NCBI GenBank assembly: GCA_023412455.1
Contig: JAEYNQ010000217.1
Span: 1 to 6,607 of the forward strand
Source of the DNA: Bacillota bacterium
GTDB lineage: Bacteria; Bacillota; Clostridia; Lachnospirales; Cellulosilyticaceae
Direction of reading: 5' to 3'
Length of the DNA: 6,607 bases
Shown here: positions 1-5,855 of the stretch, one piece after another
How the letters are laid out: each line of letters opens with the position of its first letter
Position numbering within the stretch: the stretch's first letter is position 1
Program-made: the position numbers and the translations under genes
The notes under the pieces: generated by a model
Seen by the model: the letters and a program-made list of their open reading frames with translations, nothing else
The model's database searches: none
What the model was told of the DNA's origin: nothing

Positions 1-9
1 ATGAAAGCT

Positions 10-36
10 TTGAATATTTTATTTTTGTGGTAGAAT
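10..36 (+). promoter_or_regulatory. Possible promoter of the sensor kinase gene
   Basis: TTGAAT at 10-15 and TAGAAT at 31-36 resemble sigma-A -35 and -10 boxes. The -10 box is preceded by TGG, an extended -10 element. The spacer is 15 bp, short of the ideal 17, which the extended -10 could offset; shifting the -35 box by one base gives 16. The site lies about 70 bp before the start codon. It is close to the window edge, so an upstream gene or a promoter further left cannot be excluded. Confidence 0.35.
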
Positions 37-64
37 CATTATAGAATAATAGGTTAATTAGAAA

Positions 65-81
65 ATAGAGTACCACTCTAT
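65..81. repeat. Perfect 7-bp inverted repeat, candidate operator
   Basis: ATAGAGT-ACC-ACTCTAT is a perfect inverted repeat with a 3-base centre. It lies between the putative promoter and the ribosome binding site of the sensor kinase gene. It could be a regulator binding site or a small 5' UTR hairpin. At this size chance occurrence in AT-rich DNA is possible; the position is what makes it worth recording. Confidence 0.35.
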
Positions 82-108
82 GAATTATTAAAGGAAGGAG
101 GTAAGTGA

Positions 109-1380
109 ATGCTAAGAACCGTCATAGAATTCTCTCGCTACTTTATTGTCTTGCTATTCGGTACAGGGCTTGCAGTTAGCTTTGCTGGAATGGTTCGCAC
201 ACGGAAAAATTATTTGGTGTTTGTATCCTTTACTGTTATTTTATTTATGTTACAAGCTGTCTGCCTGCGTCTCTGGGGCATGGAGGTCATCCTGAAAATA
301 TATCCACTACTTTCCCATTTGCCGGTTACTATTTTTATCCTCCTTTATTTAAAGTCCCCATGGCTCATTTCATTAACCAGTATGTTTGTCTCCATCTTAT
401 GCTGCCAGCCAGCTCGCTGGATAGGTACTGTTGTAGGCGAAGTGTTTGATAGTGTTTCTATGAACCATGTAGGTTGTATTGTAACTGCTTTCCTTATGTA
501 CTGGTTCCTGCAAAAATATGTCGTAAAATCAGTTCGCCATCTGATGAATCGCTCTATGAAATCCTGCTTGCTGTTTGGTCTCATGCCAGCCTTTTCCTAT
601 ATTTTTGACTATGTATCCACTATTTACACTGATTTTATGTATAGCGGTGGTCGGATGGCTGTACAGTTCATGCCCTTTGTAACCTCTGCATTCTATTTTA
701 TATTTGTCCTCCTATACTATGGGGAAACCCAAAAGCAGGCAAGCCTTCAAAGAGAACGGGATATGCTGGATACCCAGTTCCGACAGGCACAAATGGAACT
801 TGCCTCTATGTGGCAGATGCAACAAAATGCTGCAGCCTATCGCCACGATATGCGACATCATTTCGCCCTTTTACAGGGCCTAGTAGCTGAGAAACGCCTA
901 GAGGAGATGGAGGAATACCTACGAGTCGCCCAGTCCGATATGGACGCCATCACGCCTACACGCTTTTGTGAAAATGAAACCGTCAATCTCATTTTGTCCG
1001 CTTTTGCCTACAAAGCCAAACAATCAAATATCCTGTTGACCATCGATGCGAAACTCCCTGGTTCTCTTATCTTGAGCGATACCGAGCTTTGTTCACTCTT
1101 GTCAAATGCTCTAGAAAACGCCATACATGCCTGTAAAAATATATCCCCTCCCCATGAGCGTCGTATCACATTACGTATGTATTCCAAAAATACAAGGCTA
1201 TGCATTGATATCCGTAACCGTTATAGCACAGAACCCCTATTCCATCAGGAGCTTCCTATATCCCAAGAGCAAGACCATGGTTTTGGCGTCAAGAGCATGG
1301 TGCATATCGTGGAAAAGCATGGTGGTTTATACCAATTTTCGGTCAAGGATGGTTGGTTTATATTTCAGGCCACTACATAA
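109..1380 (+). CDS. Integral-membrane GHKL sensor histidine kinase
   Basis: This 423-residue protein is a membrane sensor kinase of the AgrC/VirS-like type. About the first 205 residues are strongly hydrophobic, with six or seven likely membrane helices (roughly 11-28, 36-53, 69-105, 120-137, 152-170, 188-204). A polar coiled-coil-like linker covers 208-240. The H-box is YRHDMRHH at 244-251, with H246 the likely phosphate acceptor. The ATP-binding GHKL domain follows: N-box LLSNALENAIHA at 330-341 (N333 and N337) and the glycine box HGFGVKS at 390-396. The start is supported by AAGGAGG at 95-101, seven bases before ATG. In this family the partner is normally an adjacent LytTR-type response regulator. 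None is encoded downstream, so it lies left of the window or elsewhere. The short, divergent extracellular loops give no clue to the ligand; peptide sensing is the common role in relatives. Confidence 0.9.
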   Translation: MLRTVIEFSRYFIVLLFGTGLAVSFAGMVRTRKNYLVFVSFTVILFMLQAVCLRLWGMEVILKIYPLLSHLPVTIFILLYLKSPWLISLTSMFVSILCCQPARWIGTVVGEVFDSVSMNHVGCIVTAFLMYWFLQKYVVKSVRHLMNRSMKSCLLFGLMPAFSYIFDYVSTIYTDFMYSGGRMAVQFMPFVTSAFYFIFVLLYYGETQKQASLQRERDMLDTQFRQAQMELASMWQMQQNAAAYRHDMRHHFALLQGLVAEKRLEEMEEYLRVAQSDMDAITPTRFCENETVNLILSAFAYKAKQSNILLTIDAKLPGSLILSDTELCSLLSNALENAIHACKNISPPHERRITLRMYSKNTRLCIDIRNRYSTEPLFHQELPISQEQDHGFGVKSMVHIVEKHGGLYQFSVKDGWFIFQATT

Positions 1381-1461
1381 CCTCTTCATTAACCTTATTT
1401 CCGTCTGATGATATTTACATCCCTATTTAGAATAGGATAAACTCTATAGGTCACTTATAAT

Positions 1462-1527
1462 AATACCTCCTTTGTTTTTTTGATAGGGTTCACAAACCAT
1501 TATCCTTTAAACATTGGAGGTATTTTT
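1462..1527 (+). terminator. Long imperfect hairpin, terminator of the kinase gene
   Basis: The outer stem AATACCTCC (1462-1470) pairs perfectly with GGAGGTATT (1516-1524). Inside it are further aligned pairings: TGTTT/AAACA, GATA/TATC and GGTT/AACC around a CACA loop. Five T residues (1523-1527) close the plus-strand side, so rightward termination after the kinase gene is the simplest reading. The element sits between convergent genes (stops at 1380 and 1598). On the minus strand the trailing sequence is only moderately T-rich, so bidirectional action is uncertain. Confidence 0.6.
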
Positions 1528-1597
1528 CTGTACTATAAGATTTTAATCCTTACTAGTCAAGCGAGCTGTTTATAGATTTTTTGATTCTAAGTAAGGA

Positions 1598-2974
1598 TCA
1601 TGAACTTTCCAAGTCTGTCTCTTGTAAATGGTTAAGCTCCCGTAGAATGCTTATGCCAAAAGGAAGGGCTAGCATAAAGGTCAAAACATCTGCAATAGGC
1701 TGACTAAGTTGAATACCTGTAATACCCAACTGAGAAGAAAAAATCAGTAGGGTAGGAATAAAAAACAAGCCTTGTTTAGCTAAGGCTAAAAGGGAGGCTT
1801 GGGTGCCCTTACCAATGGTTTGCAAGAGCATATTGCACATGACACTCCATGCGCCTAACGGAAAAACCAGGCTTTGTAAGCGTAAGGCTCTTGTTCCTAT
1901 TTCTAGCACCTGTACATCGGTTTTCGAAAAAATTCCTATTACCCTTGGCGCACTCCAAAAAATACCTATGGCCAAAACGATTAATGTACCAAAAGCTACT
2001 TTTACACAAAACCAAAAGGCTTCTTTTACTCGATCATAGTGTTTCGCCCCATAGTTAAAACCACAAACTGGCTGAAAGCCTTGTCCAAACCCAATAAGGG
2101 CAGAAAAGGCAAACTGAAAGACTCTATTCACAATAGACATGGCTGCAATAGCTGCATCCCCAAAGGCACCTGCACAAAGGTTAAGGACCATCATGGCCAC
2201 ACTGGCAAGCCCTTGTCTATAAAAGGATGGAAGACCACCCCTTAGGATTTCTTTATAGATTTCCCAGCTTGGGGTAAACTTTTTAAACTCTATTTTTAGA
2301 CTCCCCTTTACCCCTGCACTATAAAACAAAATACCAAAGCTAGCTAACTGACTTATAATAGTAGCTAGGGCTGCACCGGCTATCCCCATATCGAAGCCAA
2401 AGATAAAGAGAGGGTCTAAAACAAGATTAAGCACGCCTCCCGCTGTTATTCCCCACATGGCATACATAGCACTTCCTTGATAGCGTAAAACATTATTAAT
2501 GACAAAGGAGGCTGCCATACAAGGTGCACCTATTAAAATAATGCCTACATATTGTTTGGCATAAGGGACTATAGTGTCCGTAGCGCCTAGTAGGCGTATC
2601 AAGGGTTCTAGTCCTAATAACCCAACTAGCATAATGATCGTCCCTAGTAAAAAGGCTGTAATAAAACCTGTAGCCGCTACCTTACTAGCCTTCTCATCCT
2701 CTCTCTGTCCTAAAAGCCTAGAAATATAGTTACCTGCCCCCTGTCCACAAGTAAAGCCAATGGCTTGTATAATCGCCATCAAAGAAAATGCAACACCTAC
2801 TGCCCCCGTAGCGCTTGTCCCTAGCTTACTTACAAAAAAAGTATCTGCCATATTATAAATAGCTGTAATCAGCATGCTAATAATAGTGGGAACTGCTAAT
2901 GTACAAACCAGCCTAGGAATAGGTTCTTCTGTCATCTGTCTGTATCTCTCTTCAATCACTTCTTGCTGTCTCAT
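1598..2974 (-). CDS. MATE-family multidrug/cation antiporter
   Basis: This 458-residue protein is a cytoplasmic-membrane exporter of the MATE family (two MatE repeats, about 12 helices), which expels cationic drugs or metabolites using a Na+ or H+ gradient. Family features visible are an amphipathic N-terminus, the first-repeat block YNMADTFFVSKLG at 40-52, GQGAGNYISRLLGQ at 77-90, and the matching second-repeat block GQGFQPVCGFNYGAKHYDRV. The length is normal and the frame is intact. The chosen ATG has AAGGG nine bases upstream, a weak site. M14 is an alternative start with no better site. The gene stands alone with its own promoter. Its substrate cannot be told from sequence. No local regulator is apparent, although the convergent kinase and the upstream sigma operon are neighbours. 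Confidence 0.93.
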   Translation of the reverse strand: MRQQEVIEERYRQMTEEPIPRLVCTLAVPTIISMLITAIYNMADTFFVSKLGTSATGAVGVAFSLMAIIQAIGFTCGQGAGNYISRLLGQREDEKASKVAATGFITAFLLGTIIMLVGLLGLEPLIRLLGATDTIVPYAKQYVGIILIGAPCMAASFVINNVLRYQGSAMYAMWGITAGGVLNLVLDPLFIFGFDMGIAGAALATIISQLASFGILFYSAGVKGSLKIEFKKFTPSWEIYKEILRGGLPSFYRQGLASVAMMVLNLCAGAFGDAAIAAMSIVNRVFQFAFSALIGFGQGFQPVCGFNYGAKHYDRVKEAFWFCVKVAFGTLIVLAIGIFWSAPRVIGIFSKTDVQVLEIGTRALRLQSLVFPLGAWSVMCNMLLQTIGKGTQASLLALAKQGLFFIPTLLIFSSQLGITGIQLSQPIADVLTFMLALPFGISILRELNHLQETDLESS

Positions 2975-3025
2975 TTTCCATAACCCTTTTCTTTTTATAA
3001 TCTCTATTTTTTAATCTTTAGTATT

Positions 3026-3054
3026 ATTCTATCCCTTTGTGTACTTATTGTCCA
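3026..3054 (-). promoter_or_regulatory. Sigma-A-type promoter of the MATE gene
   Basis: Read on the minus strand, TGGACA (3049-3054) and TAGAAT (3026-3031) are separated by exactly 17 bp. Each matches the housekeeping consensus at five of six positions. The promoter lies about 50 bp upstream of the exporter start codon, so the exporter is probably expressed independently of the sigma/anti-sigma operon that precedes it. Confidence 0.65.
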
Positions 3055-3167
3055 CGACACTTTTCACTGCTTGCTTTCATTTTAACTAAAACATTAAAAA
3101 TAGCTGGGTTAATAAAGTGCTCCATTTCACTTAAAAGATAGGCTCAAGAAAGTGGAACTTTCCTAAC

Positions 3168-3230
3168 ATAAGAGGGGACGGGTCATGATTTGGTGCTTCT
3201 TTCGCCAAATCATGACCCATCCCCTCTTAT
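3168..3230. repeat. REP/MITE-like palindrome with 26-bp arms
   Basis: The left arm (3168-3193, beginning ATAAGAGGGGACGGGTCATG) is the reverse complement of the right arm (3205-3230) with one exception, C3179 against A3219. The loop is 11 bases. In a minus-strand transcript the exception becomes a G-U wobble, so the RNA hairpin is fully paired. No T run follows on either strand, which argues against a simple intrinsic terminator. The GGGGAC core with an imperfect GTTC/GTCA tail resembles the REP-like palindromes spread by REP-associated tyrosine transposases (RAYTs) in Firmicutes; that link is from recall, not a search. No transposase gene is present here. Confidence 0.7.
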
Positions 3231-3245
3231 TTCCCTCACCAAGTT

Positions 3246-3260
3246 GTGAACTGTCCCCTC
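3246..3260. repeat. Diverged half copy of the palindrome core
   Basis: GTGAACTGTCCCCTC matches the right arm of the neighbouring palindrome (3212-3226) at 11 of 15 positions and the inverted left arm at 12 of 15, including the invariant GTCCCCTC/GAGGGGAC block. It lies 34 bp from the right-arm copy and just after the anti-sigma stop codon. It looks like a decayed second unit of the same repeat family, without its own partner arm. Confidence 0.4.
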
Positions 3261-3280
3261 ATCTTAGTCTGCCTAAAAGC

Positions 3281-4078
3281 CTATTTATTCCTAATAGCTT
3301 GTGCCATCTCTATTAATTGAGTTTTATCAATGATATAATTCATCTCTTGCAACAGATAGCTTATCCCTCCTTCATACCAAGATAGACTTTGAACTTGACT
3401 TATCTCTACCTCATCTGAACCATAGGAAACCTCTAGTTTACCTGCTGCTATTGCTTCTTCATCTTCTTTGGTTAACTTATAATTTACAGGTACAAATTTC
3501 ATAGTTTGAGCTACATAGAACAGCTGACTATCACCTATTTCGATTTTTTCTTCCTTTTCACTCCTTACCATTTCCTCTGTTAGTGGTGTAGTATTTAAAG
3601 AAAGATACTTTCCCTTCTCCTTTTTCCCTTTATCGTAGTAAAAGGTTATTCCCTTTGCCTCAACGACTTGAGCTCCGTCTTCATCATTTCCTTGCATATG
3701 TGAAATACTTGCGTCAGAAAAAGTAAAGCCTCCTGGTAAATTCTCCAGATACTTAGGGGTATAGTTTACTTCTTTTTGAACAGCTTTCTGACCTGGAAAA
3801 GTAGTAAATCTTTCTCCACTCTGTCCATGCCAACTGTCTATTTTATTTACTACCATAGGGGCAGCTATCCCTGCTACTGAAAGAATACCTACTGCACCCA
3901 CTATCATCCATTTTCTAATCCCTTTATGGGTTATCACTCTATTCATTTTATTTTTACCTTCCTTTTCTATAATCTCTCTTCTTACTTTTAAGAATAATAC
4001 TTGAGAGGGCTCTATATGCTCTACCCTTTTACTTAAACTCTCTTTGATTTGTGTTTCAAATGCCTCTGTATGCTTCAT
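3281..4078 (-). CDS. Membrane anti-sigma factor (DUF4367-like C-terminus)
   Basis: With the start chosen here the product has 265 residues: a basic, charged cytoplasmic part (1-55), one membrane helix at about 57-77 (WMIVGAVGILSVAGIAAPMV), and an extracytoplasmic domain of about 185 residues. The C-terminal pattern (LSWYEGGISYLL followed by DKTQLIEMAQAI) resembles DUF4367-type domains of Firmicute anti-sigma proteins. No cysteine/histidine zinc (ZAS) motif is present. I chose ATG at 4076-4078 because AAGGAG precedes it by ten bases; it gives MKHTEAFETQ, a usual beginning for this group. An upstream in-frame ATG at 4100-4102 would add eight residues. The gene overlaps the end of the sigma gene by 23 bases, so translation is probably coupled. 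The inferred role is to hold the sigma factor at the membrane until an envelope signal arrives. No signal or protease site can be identified. Confidence 0.75.
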   Translation of the reverse strand: MKHTEAFETQIKESLSKRVEHIEPSQVLFLKVRREIIEKEGKNKMNRVITHKGIRKWMIVGAVGILSVAGIAAPMVVNKIDSWHGQSGERFTTFPGQKAVQKEVNYTPKYLENLPGGFTFSDASISHMQGNDEDGAQVVEAKGITFYYDKGKKEKGKYLSLNTTPLTEEMVRSEKEEKIEIGDSQLFYVAQTMKFVPVNYKLTKEDEEAIAAGKLEVSYGSDEVEISQVQSLSWYEGGISYLLQEMNYIIDKTQLIEMAQAIRNK

Positions 4079-4652
4079 GGAACCCACACTCCTTATCCTC
4101 ATATTTTGAACCTTCTATTCTCTCTAATAAAGCTATCTTAAGCTTAGTCCGTGCTGTGTGTAACCGTGATTTTACTGTTCCCTCTAAACAACCTACTACC
4201 TTGGCAATCTCCTTAATAGATAGTTCGTTGTAATAATAAAGGATAAGGATCAGCTGGTATTTACCATCTAACTTCTTTATTTCTTCTTGAAGGAGCTGGT
4301 CTTCCTCCTTTTGTAGGTAGCTTGATTCTACTGAAGGAACACAGGTCTTGCTATCCACTTCTTCCTCAATGGTTTCCGTAGGTACTAATCGTTTAGCTTT
4401 CTTCTGACTTTTCCATGCTAGCCTTGTCAGTAAGCGAAAAAACCAAGACCTAAACTGCTCTGGATTTTTTAACCCTTTGATAGAAAGATAGCACTTTACA
4501 AAGGCCTCCTGAACAATGTCTTCACTTATAGAGGCATCTCCAGTAATCAGACATACTGTACGAATAGCCTGTAATTTATACCTTTCAAAAATTTGGCCAA
4601 ATGCGTTCATATCCCCTTCTTTAACCTTCTTAATCAGTTCTATCTCTTCCAT
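4056..4652 (-). CDS. ECF RNA polymerase sigma factor
   Basis: This 198-residue protein is a group IV (ECF) sigma factor that directs RNA polymerase to a small stress or envelope regulon. Region 2 covers about 8-85, with the core-binding and -10 recognition stretch EDIVQEAFVKCYLSIKGL at 44-61 followed by FRSWFFRLLTRLAW at 67-80. A variable acidic linker runs to about 120. Region 4 covers about 121-175, with its helix-turn-helix (LSIKEIAKVVGCLEGTVKSR) at 144-163. No extra C-terminal domain is present. The start is well supported: GAGGAGGAG ends six bases before ATG. It is the first gene of an operon with the overlapping anti-sigma gene. ECF factors of this arrangement usually autoregulate, but I cannot identify its promoter with confidence. 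Confidence 0.94.
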   Translation of the reverse strand: MEEIELIKKVKEGDMNAFGQIFERYKLQAIRTVCLITGDASISEDIVQEAFVKCYLSIKGLKNPEQFRSWFFRLLTRLAWKSQKKAKRLVPTETIEEEVDSKTCVPSVESSYLQKEEDQLLQEEIKKLDGKYQLILILYYYNELSIKEIAKVVGCLEGTVKSRLHTARTKLKIALLERIEGSKYEDKECGFHEAYRGI

Positions 4653-4772
4653 CTTTATCTCCTCCTCGGTGCACCTATCTATAAGAGCCCTTGACTTTAG
4701 GATCGGTTCATTGTTTTAAACAAGTTTTTCATAATATTTATAAATTCTTTTGTATTTGTTTTATTGTACAAC

Positions 4773-4830
4773 AAAAAACCCCTATGGACAGCTATCTCTG
4801 GGCCTAACCCAATCATTAGCTCTCCATAGG
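4773..4830 (-). terminator. Leftward intrinsic terminator after the hydrolase remnant
   Basis: CCTATGGA (4781-4788) pairs with TCCATAGG (4823-4830). After a C-C mismatch AGCTA pairs with TAGCT, and an inner TGGG/CCCA hairpin closes the structure. On the minus strand the stem is followed by GG and six T residues (4773-4778). It lies 35 bp downstream of the remnant's stop codon, so it is probably the original terminator of that lost gene, and it now ends the tetR transcript. It also shields the sigma operon from read-through. Confidence 0.75.
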
Positions 4831-4864
4831 AGTTTATATATGCCTTAACGAAGTCGAAGGACTG

Positions 4865-5050
4865 TTAGAACTTCATCTGTAAACCTACTTTTAAGGACCA
4901 CACACAGCCTCCACATTGTTCTTGAAATATATTGAAAGCTTTTTCACCTGTACAATGTCCTGTGTAAATGGCTTCAACCCCAGTAGCTTTAATACGCTTA
5001 GCTAGGGCTCTCACCTCTCCTTCAGGTTTACCAAAAAGGTGAAAGCCCCC
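4865..5050 (-). pseudogene. C-terminal remnant of an MBL-fold hydrolase (COG1237-like)
   Basis: Read on the minus strand, 61 codons ending in TAA (4865-4867) give GGFHLFGKPEGEVRALAKRI and, further on, IYTGHCTGEKAF at residues 28-39, ending in LKVGLQMKF. GGFHLFG and TGHCTGE are hallmarks of the C-terminal part of metallo-beta-lactamase-fold proteins of the COG1237 group (often annotated as dihydropteridine/ribofuranosylaminobenzene phosphate synthase-like). The histidine of TGHCTG is a conserved metal-site residue in that group. An in-frame TAA (5051-5053) lies immediately before GGFHLF, and the bases further upstream (RVES and so on) bear no resemblance to the family. There is no usable start codon. 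About three quarters of the gene, including the HxHxDH metal site, is missing. The remnant follows the tetR stop by 41 bases on the same strand, suggesting a deletion or insertion joint close to 5050. Confidence 0.8.
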
Positions 5051-5091
5051 TTATGATTCTACTCTATTTTTAATTGTTTCCCTCTGTACTC

Positions 5092-5700
5092 TTACTTTTC
5101 CAGCAAGTTGGTAAGCATATTGGTCGTTTCATTTCTTAGTGTTTCTAAATTTATACTTTTATGATAACCAAAGGCATATTCTTGTCCAATCATATCTGCC
5201 AACTGATAAAGCAGATACATTTTCTCATCTAGATTTTGTTGGTTGACGTTAGGACTATCAAGAGCCTTAACAAAAGCAGATAAAAGGATATCTTCATAGG
5301 TGGCAAAATATTGCATAATATCTTGGTCAGTTTGTTGCATGATTCCAAGTTCATTGACTATCCGCTTTGAATTGATATAAAGGTTTTTAAACATTTCGAT
5401 ACATTTATCTACAAATTCCTTAATGTCTATAGGCTTAGGTGTATTCTCTAGCTCTTCTACTAGTGGTCCCAAATGGCTATCTAGGAAATTTTGAAATGAA
5501 GCTACATAAATATCTTTTTTATCCTTAAAATAGCTGTAAACAGTTCCTGTTGATACTCCAGCTCTTTCAGCTATCTCTGTTGTATTTGTATTATGGTATC
5601 CTTTATCACAAAAAAGTTCAAAGCCTGCTTGAATTATTTTGCTTTTCTTTTCTATAGACCTCTTTTGCTGAGGCTCTCTCGTAGGTGATAAATTATTCAT
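5092..5700 (-). CDS. TetR-family transcriptional repressor
   Basis: This 202-residue protein has a TetR N-terminal DNA-binding domain at about 17-65. The helix-turn-helix is TEIAERAGVSTGTVYSYF at 41-58, followed by KDKKDIY. A helical ligand-binding and dimerisation domain covers about 70-200. The basic N-terminal tail (KRSIEKKSK) is common in the family. The ATG start is preceded by AAGGAG with a ten-base gap. The gene is divergent from the acetyltransferase gene, and the intergenic region contains two identical 22-bp palindromes placed to control both promoters. Autorepression and repression of the acetyltransferase are therefore the expected functions. The inducer is unknown, as the C-terminal domain is not diagnostic. 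The gene is more AT-rich than the kinase and exporter genes. The transcript runs through the hydrolase remnant to the terminator near 4773. Confidence 0.93.
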   Translation of the reverse strand: MNNLSPTREPQQKRSIEKKSKIIQAGFELFCDKGYHNTNTTEIAERAGVSTGTVYSYFKDKKDIYVASFQNFLDSHLGPLVEELENTPKPIDIKEFVDKCIEMFKNLYINSKRIVNELGIMQQTDQDIMQYFATYEDILLSAFVKALDSPNVNQQNLDEKMYLLYQLADMIGQEYAFGYHKSINLETLRNETTNMLTNLLEK

Positions 5701-5728
5701 TCTCTAAATGCTCCTTCCTATTTCCCTA

Positions 5729-5758
5729 AGTATAACACTTAAAAGATTGTAGCGTCAA
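5729..5758 (-). promoter_or_regulatory. Promoter of tetR
   Basis: On the minus strand TTGACG (5753-5758) and TATACT (5729-5734) are 18 bp apart, and TGT before the -10 box forms an extended -10 element. Both boxes match the sigma-A consensus at five of six positions. The -35 box ends two bases from the first palindromic operator, so a bound repressor would contact the same DNA face region and probably block the promoter. Confidence 0.65.
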
Positions 5759-5760
5759 TG

Positions 5761-5782
5761 AATATGAAGTTATATTCATATT
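5761..5782. promoter_or_regulatory. TetR operator 1 (AATATGAA-N6-TTCATATT)
   Basis: Perfect 8-bp arms surround a 6-bp spacer (GTTATA). The same arms and spacing recur at 5812-5833. This copy shares two bases with the -35 box of the acetyltransferase promoter (5781-5786) and lies directly next to the -35 box of tetR (5753-5758), so one dimer, or a pair of dimers, could repress both directions. A second overlapping 8-6-8 palindrome (ATGAATAT/ATATTCAT, 5758-5779) exists in the same site, which is therefore denser than a simple dimer site. Confidence 0.75.
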
Positions 5783-5808
5783 GACTTATAGAAAATGTAT
5801 GCTAGAAT
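5781..5808 (+). promoter_or_regulatory. Promoter of the acetyltransferase gene
   Basis: TTGACT (5781-5786) and TAGAAT (5803-5808) are 16 bp apart, with TGC just before the -10 box (extended -10). This is a strong-looking sigma-A promoter. The expected start of transcription is near 5815, inside operator 2, while operator 1 reaches the -35 box. The promoter is thus bracketed by two repressor sites and should be low unless induced. Confidence 0.75.
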
Positions 5809-5811
5809 AAG

Positions 5812-5833
5812 AATATGAAAAATTATTCATATT
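5812..5833. promoter_or_regulatory. TetR operator 2 (AATATGAA-N6-TTCATATT)
   Basis: This is the second copy of the palindrome, with identical 8-bp arms and a different 6-bp spacer (AAATTA). Its centre is 51 bp from the centre of operator 1, close to five helical turns, so both sites face the same side of the DNA. It covers the probable transcription start of the acetyltransferase gene and lies just before its ribosome binding site. Confidence 0.75.
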
Positions 5834-5855
5834 ATAAAAAAAGGAGAATGCCCTT

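Noticed and set aside
1..33. Ten-codon ORF starting at base 1 as a leader peptide or gene end
   Set aside because: It has no visible ribosome binding site because the window begins there, and the same bases read better as a promoter; its nature cannot be decided.
345..584. Minus-strand ORF of 79 codons inside the kinase gene
   Set aside because: It lies wholly within a clearly coding plus-strand gene, has no family resemblance and no convincing ribosome binding site; it is a frame shadow.
1546..1598. Inverted repeat ATCCTTACT/AGTAAGGAT around the MATE stop codon as a terminator
   Set aside because: The 9-bp arms are perfect, but the loop is 35 bases and no T run follows on the minus strand, so termination is not well supported; it may be chance or a weak RNA structure.
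1803..2245. Several plus-strand and alternate-frame ORFs inside the MATE gene
   Set aside because: They lie inside a well-recognised transporter gene, are rich in Lys/Pro/Leu in patterns expected from reading the wrong frame of membrane-protein DNA, and resemble no family.
4685..4710. Possible ECF-type autoregulated promoter (minus-strand TGAACC, 16 bp, GCTC) before the sigma gene
   Set aside because: The TGAACC part resembles an ECF -35 box, but GCTC is a poor match to the CGTC/CGTA-type -10 box and the motif of this sigma is unknown; not strong enough to annotate.
4516..4719. Plus-strand ORF of 67 codons over the start of the sigma gene
   Set aside because: It is antisense to the conserved region 2 of the sigma factor and covers its ribosome binding site; no supporting start signals.
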